This document shows, in pieces, positions 6,549-11,935 of a stretch of 11,935 nucleotides of DNA. Position 1 is the stretch's first letter; every line of letters starts with the position of its first letter. Origin of the DNA: Bacteroidia bacterium (GTDB lineage Bacteria; Bacteroidota; Bacteroidia; NS11-12g; UBA955). The stretch is taken from contig JADLHV010000031.1 of assembly GCA_020848595.1 (NCBI GenBank), positions 1 to 11,935 on the forward strand. Reading direction: 5' to 3'. The translations under genes were made by a program, and so were the position numbers. The notes beneath the pieces are model-generated. The model saw only the letters and a program-made list of their open reading frames with translations. It ran no database searches and was not told the DNA's origin.

Positions 6549-8405
6549 ATGTGTGGAATAACTGGAATTATAGGACATGATTTGGAATCTGGTAAAAACC
6601 TAATCCAACCAATGATGGAGGCTATGAAACACCGTGGCCCTGATGCTCAAAATACCTTTGTGCAAGATAAAGTGGCTCTCGGTCATGTGCGTCTTTCTAT
6701 TATAGATCTTAGTAATGGTGCCGATCAACCTATGTTCGATCAAGAAGATCGTCATGTTATCGTTTTTAATGGCGAAATATACAATTATCAAGAAGTTAGA
6801 AATCAACTCGATTATCCCTGGAAAACTAGCTCGGATACGGAAGTTATTTTAGCCGCTTATAAAAAATGGGGTAAAGATTGTCTCTCTAAATTGAATGGCA
6901 TGTTCGCCTTCTGTATCTGGGATAAACAAGATCAATCTCTCTTTATGGCGCGCGATAGAATGGGAATTAAACCTCTGTACTATGCCGCTCATAATGGCAA
7001 GTTCGCTTTTGCATCCGAAATTAGAAGTCTCCTCATGTCTAATATAGTTCCTAGAATTCTAGATAGACAAGGTCTCTGCGAATATCTCTCTAGAATTGCA
7101 GTTAAAAATCCTCGTACAATAATTAAAGACGTATTTCAATTGTTGCCTGGACACTATGCTACTCTTAAAGAGGGCGTCTTCTCTTCTTTCGAATATTGGA
7201 ATATGGTTAAACCCATTAATCCTGCAAATCAACCTAAATCGCTTGATGAAGCTAAAGCTAAAACTAAAGATTTGTTCGAACAATCTATTAGACGTAGAAT
7301 GGTCGCCGATGTTAAAGTTGGTGCTTTCTTGTCTGGTGGTATCGACTCTTCTGCTGCTGTAGCTTCTATGGCTATGCAAAGCGAAACACCTGTCGCAACT
7401 TTTTCTATTATTTTTGATGAAAAGGAATTTGATGAATCGACTTACGCTAGAATGATTGCGGATAAATACAAAACCGAACATACCGAAATCCTCTTGCGTC
7501 CTCAAATGCTTATCGATGAATTACCTGGGTTTTTCTCTGATCTCGATACGCCTACCGTCGATGGTATCAATACTTATTTGGTCTCTAAATTGGTTAAAGA
7601 TACTGGTATTAAAGTAGTGCTTACTGGTTTGGGTGGAGATGAATTGTTCGCTGGATACCAAAATTTTAAACGTTGGAAAAAGTTTAAAAACAAAGCCTGG
7701 ATGTTCTACAATCATTTAAGTAAGTTAGCTGTCTCTACTATTAAGAAAATATATCCTAATCGCGCTATATCTAAAATATACGATCTTCAACAATCTGCTG
7801 ATAAAGGCTTCTCGCGTTTCTATAATAATAGTAGAAGTATTTTCCTTAAACACGAGTTAGATCAATTAATCGATGCTCCCGCTTGTAAGGAACAGGTCAA
7901 CTGGATTGACTTAAATAGTCCTGTACTGGCTCAATATCCCGACTTAAGTCAATACTCGGTTGGTGAAATGAGCAATTATACGCTCGATGTGCTCATTAAA
8001 GATACAGATCAAATGAGTATGGCATGGGCACTCGAAGTTAGAGAGCCTTTCTTCGACTACGAATTAATTGAATATGTTTTGGGTGTGCCAGATGAATTTA
8101 AAATGGAAGAAGGTACGCCTAAATCACTTTTAGTTAAAGCTCTGGGTGATATGCTTCCTTATGATGTGGTTTATCGACCTAAAAAAGGGTTCTCTTTTCC
8201 ATGGGACTTTTGGCTGCGCAATGAACTAAAGGATTATTGCAAGGCTTCTATCGAACGTCTCGAAAATAAACGCTTGTTCAAAAAAGATAGTTTAATCAAT
8301 TACTGGAATAGATTCCTCAATAAGGATAAAAATATTACTTGGACACATGTTTGGGCTTTCGTTGTGCTCGAAAGATGGATGGATGAAAATAATATTGATG
8401 CGTAA
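6549..8405 (+). CDS. asnB: AsnB-type glutamine-dependent amidotransferase (annotated family: asparagine synthase, glutamine-hydrolysing)
   Basis: Two-domain class II amidotransferase of 618 residues. The N-terminal Ntn glutaminase has Cys2 as nucleophile after Met removal, R48, N74-G75-E76 and D96 (SDTE), all in expected places for releasing ammonia from glutamine. The synthetase domain has the ATP pyrophosphatase loop S262-GGIDS-S268 and the later KDTDQMSMAWALEVREPFFD block, then RPKKGF near residue 543. The second synthetase motif reads T359-G-L361-G-G-D-E365-LFAGY: Leu sits where E. coli AsnB has the catalytically important Glu348 (GEGSDE). That residue is tied to aspartyl-AMP chemistry, so this enzyme may not make asparagine. 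Within an EPS operon a role amidating a sugar carboxylate (uronamide formation) is an attractive inference. It starts with ATG 10 nt after the acyltransferase; its stop abuts the next ATG with no gap. Confidence 0.9.
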   Translation: MCGITGIIGHDLESGKNLIQPMMEAMKHRGPDAQNTFVQDKVALGHVRLSIIDLSNGADQPMFDQEDRHVIVFNGEIYNYQEVRNQLDYPWKTSSDTEVILAAYKKWGKDCLSKLNGMFAFCIWDKQDQSLFMARDRMGIKPLYYAAHNGKFAFASEIRSLLMSNIVPRILDRQGLCEYLSRIAVKNPRTIIKDVFQLLPGHYATLKEGVFSSFEYWNMVKPINPANQPKSLDEAKAKTKDLFEQSIRRRMVADVKVGAFLSGGIDSSAAVASMAMQSETPVATFSIIFDEKEFDESTYARMIADKYKTEHTEILLRPQMLIDELPGFFSDLDTPTVDGINTYLVSKLVKDTGIKVVLTGLGGDELFAGYQNFKRWKKFKNKAWMFYNHLSKLAVSTIKKIYPNRAISKIYDLQQSADKGFSRFYNNSRSIFLKHELDQLIDAPACKEQVNWIDLNSPVLAQYPDLSQYSVGEMSNYTLDVLIKDTDQMSMAWALEVREPFFDYELIEYVLGVPDEFKMEEGTPKSLLVKALGDMLPYDVVYRPKKGFSFPWDFWLRNELKDYCKASIERLENKRLFKKDSLINYWNRFLNKDKNITWTHVWAFVVLERWMDENNIDA

Positions 8406-9596
8406 ATGAAAATGCTAAGAGTCATAACGAGTATGAACCCTTCTAATGGTGGACCTTGTCAAGGGATTCGTAACTCTGTGCCCGCTCTTAAAAATCTTGG
8501 TGTTCATACTGATGTCGTTTGTATGGATGATCCTAAATCGAATTATATCCGTAAAGATGATTTCCAAATTTTTGCCGTCGGTGCTTCTAATGGTCCTTGG
8601 GCGCATAGTAAAAATTTAATTCCTTGGCTCGAAAAACATATTGGTGATTATGATGCCGTTATCGTTCATGGTTTATGGCAATTCCATGTATATGCCGTTA
8701 ACAAAGTTTTAAAGCAACTTAAAAAATCTAAATCTTCTAATTTACCTAAGGTTTTCTTAATGCCGCATGGTATGTTAGACCCGTATTTCCAAAAAGCTGA
8801 AGGTCGTAAAATCAAAGCGCTTCGTAATTTGTTCTATTGGTATTTCATCGAATCTAAAAATGTTAAAAATGCCGATGGATTGCTCTTTACTTGCGATGAG
8901 GAAATGCGTTTAGCCGCTACTACATTTAAACCTTATAAACCTAAACGCACTATCAATGTGTCTTATGGTATTCAAGCTCCTCCAGCTAATAATACTCTTG
9001 ATGATTTGATTTTTTTTGATAAATACTCTGCCTTAAGAGGGAAAAAATATTTGCTGTTCTTAAGCCGTATTCATGAAAAAAAAGGCGTGGATATCCTTCT
9101 AGAAGCGTTTAATAAAGTTTATGCTAATAATGCTTCGGCGCCTCTGCTAGTTATAGCCGGACCAGGTATGGATTCTGAATATGGTAAAGGGCTTAAACAG
9201 TTGATTGATGGTAATCAATTCTTAAGTCAACATGTGTTTATTACTGGTATTCTGCTCGGTGAATTTAAATGGTCTGCTTTCTATAATTGTCAAGCTTTTG
9301 TTTTGCCTAGTCATCAAGAAAATTTTGGTATCGCTGTTGCCGAAGCTTTAGCCTGCCGCATCCCTGTCTTAATTTCGAATAAAGTAAATATTCATGATAT
9401 GGTTGCTAACGCTCAAGCCGGAATCGTTAATGATGATTCTCTAAATGGAACGATTAAAGGTCTAAACGAATGGGCTAATTATTCAGAAACTCAAAAGGAA
9501 GTACTAAAAAATAATGCATTTAATTTATATCAGTCTGCTTTTACTGTAGAAGCTTCTGCGAATAAATTACTAACCGAATTAAAAAATATTTTATAA
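8406..9596 (+). CDS. GT4 family glycosyltransferase
   Basis: GT-B glycosyltransferase of 396 residues. The N-terminus MLRVITSMNPSNGGPCQGI is the first strand and glycine loop; VIVHGLWQFH near residue 85-95 and VFLMPHGMLDPYFQKAEGRK around 118-137 are the acceptor-domain blocks seen in GT4 enzymes of many bacterial EPS clusters. The C-terminal domain has the donor-phosphate motif L219-S-R221-I-H-E-K-K-G227 and the E-x7-E motif E305-NFGIAVA-E313 followed by ALACRIPVLIS. All expected catalytic positions are present. ATG at 8406 directly follows the upstream TAA; ATG at 8412 (residue 3) is an equally possible start and would not change the domain. Two 8-base homopolymers (T at 9010-9017, A at 9076-9083) lie inside the gene. 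Donor and linkage unknown. Confidence 0.9.
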   Translation: MKMLRVITSMNPSNGGPCQGIRNSVPALKNLGVHTDVVCMDDPKSNYIRKDDFQIFAVGASNGPWAHSKNLIPWLEKHIGDYDAVIVHGLWQFHVYAVNKVLKQLKKSKSSNLPKVFLMPHGMLDPYFQKAEGRKIKALRNLFYWYFIESKNVKNADGLLFTCDEEMRLAATTFKPYKPKRTINVSYGIQAPPANNTLDDLIFFDKYSALRGKKYLLFLSRIHEKKGVDILLEAFNKVYANNASAPLLVIAGPGMDSEYGKGLKQLIDGNQFLSQHVFITGILLGEFKWSAFYNCQAFVLPSHQENFGIAVAEALACRIPVLISNKVNIHDMVANAQAGIVNDDSLNGTIKGLNEWANYSETQKEVLKNNAFNLYQSAFTVEASANKLLTELKNIL

Positions 9597-9598
9597 AG

Positions 9599-10168
9599 AT
9601 GTTAAGTTCTCATGATATCAATAATTCAGATGCCTATCAAAGGCCTGTATTTGGATTAACAGATAAACTCTATAGATTGGTGTGGAATATAACTTGGTTG
9701 ATTTTCTGCAAATGGACTCCGCGTCCTCTGCACCGTTATAGAATCTTTTTTCTGAGATTATTTGGTGCTAAAATTGGTAAAAATAATTTCGTTTATCCTT
9801 CTGCTTCGGTTTGGTCGCCTCGTCTTCTAGAAACAGAAGAAGTTGTTACTATTGGTCCAGATGTAGAAGTTTATAATCCTGGTGGTGTTTATCTCGGTCA
9901 CCATAGTATCATCTCGCAAGGTGCTTATATTTGTGGGGCTACTCATAATTATAATTCTAAGGATTTTGATTATGTAAAGAAGAAAATAATCCTCGAACCT
10001 TATGTTTGGATCTGCGCTCGTGCTATTGTTTTACCTGGCTCAATTTGTCATGAAGGCTCTGTGCTCGGTGCCGGTAGTATTCTCTCTTCTCATATGACCG
10101 ATTGGTCTGTCTATAGCGGTAATCCTGCTAAAAATGTTAAACAAAGAAAAAATTTCTTGAAGGATTAG
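9599..10168 (+). CDS. WcaF-like O-acetyltransferase (colanic-acid-type LbH acetyltransferase)
   Basis: Serine/LacA/WcaF-type acetyltransferase of 189 residues, close to the usual length of about 180. It would transfer acetyl from acetyl-CoA to a sugar hydroxyl in the cytoplasm. The N-terminal helix region (LYRLVWNITWLIF, then TPRPLHRYRIFFLRLFGAKIG) is diagnostic of the WcaF-like group, where W-N...P...R..LLR.FGAKIG is conserved. Hexapeptide turns follow (PSASVWSP, TIGPDVEVYN, YLGHHSIISQGAYICG). H116 in ATHNY matches the catalytic His. The end has SGNPAKNVKQRK, the typical closing turn. The start codon at 9599 follows the upstream stop by 2 nt; a 15-nt gap then leads to the GMC oxidoreductase gene. 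The symbol wcaF is not assigned because the polymer is unlikely to be colanic acid. Confidence 0.88.
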   Translation: MLSSHDINNSDAYQRPVFGLTDKLYRLVWNITWLIFCKWTPRPLHRYRIFFLRLFGAKIGKNNFVYPSASVWSPRLLETEEVVTIGPDVEVYNPGGVYLGHHSIISQGAYICGATHNYNSKDFDYVKKKIILEPYVWICARAIVLPGSICHEGSVLGAGSILSSHMTDWSVYSGNPAKNVKQRKNFLKD

Positions 10169-10183
10169 GCGCAACTTGTTAAA

Positions 10184-11848
10184 ATGAAAACTACTAAAGA
10201 CGATATATTAAATCTTTTTGACCTCTGTATAATTGGAACGGGTCCCGCTGGTATTATTCTAGCTCTCGAATACGCCGCTCTAAATCCACTTAAAAAAATA
10301 GCTTTAATAGAATTTGGTGCTCGTCATCAAGAAGGTCCTAACCAACTCGATGAATCTATATCTATTAATAATCCAATAAATCATTATGGTCCCTACGATT
10401 GTACTAATAAAGGTTTAGGTGGTACTAGCAGAACTTGGGGTGGTAGATGTGTTATGTACGATGAAATCGATTTTGTGCCTAGACCTATCGTTAATAATGA
10501 CTGCACTTGGGAACCTTCTTTGTTTGATGATGTTTGCCAATACACGGCTAAAACTTCTCAATATTTTGAATGTGGTTCTGATACTTTCGACTTGGATAAA
10601 ATTCCGAATAGCACGCCTAAAAGAATCGCAGAAGGCTTTATCCCCGATTATGTAACCGACTCGCGTCTCGAAAGATGGAGTATGCCAACTCGCTTTGGGG
10701 ATAGATACGAAAAACAATTAGATGATGCACAAAATATCTATCTTTTCGAATCGTATAAAGCGCATAAATTTATCTGTGATAATGGAAATATCAACGCCGC
10801 TATTCTTAAACATACTTCTGATAATTCTGAAATAGAACTGAAAGCACTCGATTTTGTATTGGCTGCCGGTGCTCAAGAATCTACTCGTATTCTACTTAAA
10901 AATACACAGATTTTTGATGCGCTTGGTTTTGTGCCAGATGCGCTCGGTAAATTTTATCAAAGTCATATTTCTGGTAAAATCGCTTCTGTAAAATTCTTCG
11001 GTAATCCTAAATTAACGGATTATGGTTTTCAAAAAGAAAAAGATGTTTTTGTAAGACGAAGATTTCAATTTACAACAGATTTTATTCTAAAGAAAAATTT
11101 ACTCAATACGGCTTTTTGGCTCGATAATCCACTTTATCATGACCCTGTACATAAAAATGGTGCTATGTCGTTTATGTACTTAGCTATGATTACACCTATT
11201 CTCGGTAAAAAATTAGCACCGCCTGCTATTAAACACTCGGTTACTAAAGGGAAAGTGAATGGTTTAGGTAAACATTTTCTAAATTTATTAAGAGACTTTC
11301 CAATGTCTTTTATTACGCCTTTTAGTATCTTCTATAAACGCTATATGCCTGAAAGGAAATTGCCTGGCGTTTTCTTATACAATAGCCAAAATGCGTATGC
11401 TCTCCACTTTCATTCTGAACAAATTCCTGATAAATCTAATCAAATGTATCTCGACCAAGATGGTGAGTCACTTAAAATTGATTATCAACTCTTAGATGAA
11501 GATGTCGATGCTATCGTAAGAGGACATAAGGAATTGGATGCTTATCTAAAATCAATTAATTGTGGTCAATTGGAGTTTTGGTTCCCTGATGATCAACTTA
11601 AAGAGGCTGTAAGAAATGGTTCTAAAGATGGTATTCATCAATCTGGTACAACTCGTATGGCCGATTCTGCTCAAGATGGTGTGGTGGATACTAACCTTAA
11701 AGTGTTTGGAACTAGTAATCTTTATATTTGTAGCTCCAGTGTTTTTCCTACCTCTGGTCAAGCAAATCCAACCTACTTTCTAGGCGCTTTTGCAGTGCGT
11801 TTGGCTAATTATTTAAAACATAAAAATGAAGTACATCGAACTAGTTAA
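10184..11848 (+). CDS. GMC-type FAD-dependent oxidoreductase
   Basis: A 554-residue flavoprotein that probably oxidises an alcohol group (often a sugar hydroxyl) to a carbonyl. The dinucleotide-binding fold starts at residue 13: C15-I-I-G18-T-G20-P-A-G23 and E43 ending strand 2, which would bind the FAD ribose. G79-GTSRTWGG87 is the second flavin-contact loop typical of GMC/cholesterol-oxidase relatives. The C-terminal GMC domain ends with H485-QSGTTRM, VVDTNLKVFG, SSSVFPTSGQA and N528-P529, matching the catalytic His and Asn positions of the cholesterol-oxidase branch. No signal peptide or membrane segment is seen, so it is presumably cytoplasmic or peripheral. The 3' end overlaps an aldo/keto reductase start by 23 nt in another frame. 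Electron acceptor and substrate are unknown. Sugar modification is inferred from the operon, not from sequence. Confidence 0.87.
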   Translation: MKTTKDDILNLFDLCIIGTGPAGIILALEYAALNPLKKIALIEFGARHQEGPNQLDESISINNPINHYGPYDCTNKGLGGTSRTWGGRCVMYDEIDFVPRPIVNNDCTWEPSLFDDVCQYTAKTSQYFECGSDTFDLDKIPNSTPKRIAEGFIPDYVTDSRLERWSMPTRFGDRYEKQLDDAQNIYLFESYKAHKFICDNGNINAAILKHTSDNSEIELKALDFVLAAGAQESTRILLKNTQIFDALGFVPDALGKFYQSHISGKIASVKFFGNPKLTDYGFQKEKDVFVRRRFQFTTDFILKKNLLNTAFWLDNPLYHDPVHKNGAMSFMYLAMITPILGKKLAPPAIKHSVTKGKVNGLGKHFLNLLRDFPMSFITPFSIFYKRYMPERKLPGVFLYNSQNAYALHFHSEQIPDKSNQMYLDQDGESLKIDYQLLDEDVDAIVRGHKELDAYLKSINCGQLEFWFPDDQLKEAVRNGSKDGIHQSGTTRMADSAQDGVVDTNLKVFGTSNLYICSSSVFPTSGQANPTYFLGAFAVRLANYLKHKNEVHRTS

Positions 11849-11935
11849 TGGTATTAAATCTTCTGCATTAGCATTTGGTTGTGCACCTGTAATGGGTAGT
11901 AAAAGTGCCTCTGTTTCTAAAACAGCTATTCATGC
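11826..11935 (+). CDS. Aldo/keto reductase, 3' partial (first 36 codons)
   Basis: An ATG at 11826 opens a frame that runs without a stop to the right edge of the window. Its 36 residues begin MKYIELVNGIKSSALAFGC and continue APVMGSKSASVSKTAI. The pattern of a short strand, a V/I-S-S-L-x-F-G-C/T turn and a Ser/Arg-rich loop leading into an Ala-rich helix is the usual N-terminus of an aldo/keto reductase TIM barrel (strand 1 carrying the glycine-cysteine turn). The active-site Asp, Tyr, Lys and His lie outside the window and cannot be checked. The start overlaps the end of the GMC gene by 23 nt in a different frame; a later ATG at 11848 is in a frame that stops at once. The pairing suggests the reductase works with the GMC enzyme. 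Confidence 0.7.
   Translation, partial: MKYIELVNGIKSSALAFGCAPVMGSKSASVSKTAIH

Noticed and set aside
7059..7505. 148-codon open frame on the minus strand inside the AsnB-type gene.
   Set aside because: It lies entirely opposite a well-supported gene, is rich in Ser, Arg and Phe as expected for the complement of AT-rich coding sequence, and matches no domain I recognise. The other antisense frames are rejected for the same reason.
10419..10655. 78-codon + strand open frame inside the GMC oxidoreductase gene.
   Set aside because: It is an alternate-frame shadow of the FAD-binding region. Other same-strand internal frames (e.g. 3735-3977, 5558-5803, 7156-7362) are likewise Leu-rich shadows.
1..11935. 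Frequent TCTAGA/CTAG sites (e.g. near 788, 1478, 3222, 7090, 9096, 9826).
   Set aside because: They mostly arise from common codon pairs such as TCT-AGA (Ser-Arg) and CTT-CTA-GAA, fitting an AT-rich genome in which CTAG is not suppressed. No regular spacing was seen.
1..11935. Searched by eye for CRISPR repeats, tRNA/rRNA genes, insertion-sequence ends, attachment sites, riboswitches and hairpin-plus-T terminators.
   Set aside because: None found. Coding sequence fills the window and the largest non-coding gap is 15 nt, which leaves no room for a terminator or riboswitch between genes.

Overview
The window is a single, tightly packed, one-direction stretch of an exopolysaccharide / surface-polysaccharide biosynthesis locus. 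Every base outside a few tiny junctions is coding, all on the + strand. AT-rich composition (mid-30s % GC by eye), absence of Shine-Dalgarno sequences ahead of the starts, A/T-rich start contexts and the types of proteins encoded suggest a Bacteroidota bacterium. This is an inference from style, not a phylogenetic result, and I would not name a genus.

Layout: (1) 3' part of a GT9-like (heptosyltransferase-fold) glycosyltransferase, cut by the left edge; (2) an atypical GT4-type glycosyltransferase; (3) a canonical GT4 glycosyltransferase; (4) a polytopic membrane protein that looks like the O-antigen/EPS polymerase (Wzy-type); (5) another canonical GT4; (6) a left-handed beta-helix acyltransferase; (7) an AsnB-type glutamine amidotransferase with an altered synthetase motif; (8) a fourth GT4-like enzyme; (9) a WcaF-like O-acetyltransferase; (10) an FAD-dependent GMC-type oxidoreductase; (11) the first 36 codons of an aldo/keto reductase, cut by the right edge. 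Junctions are -23 to +15 nt, so there is no room for internal terminators or conventional promoters, and no non-coding stretch over 300 bases. The locus reads as one operon.

How they probably work together: the five glycosyltransferases would build an oligosaccharide repeat on a lipid carrier at the inner face of the membrane. The two acyltransferases, the amidotransferase and the GMC/aldo-keto reductase pair would decorate or re-model sugars (acylation, amidation of a carboxylate, oxidation/reduction). The membrane protein would polymerise flipped units. No initiating phosphoglycosyltransferase, flippase (Wzx), Wza/Wzc export proteins or nucleotide-sugar synthesis genes are visible, so these must lie outside the window.

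The points most worth a second look are the AsnB homologue that lacks the Glu expected for true asparagine synthetase, and the overlapping GMC oxidoreductase + aldo/keto reductase pair, which could act as a two-step oxidise-then-reduce (epimerising) module. Neither is proof of a new system; most of the window is a recognisable EPS cluster with unassigned substrates.
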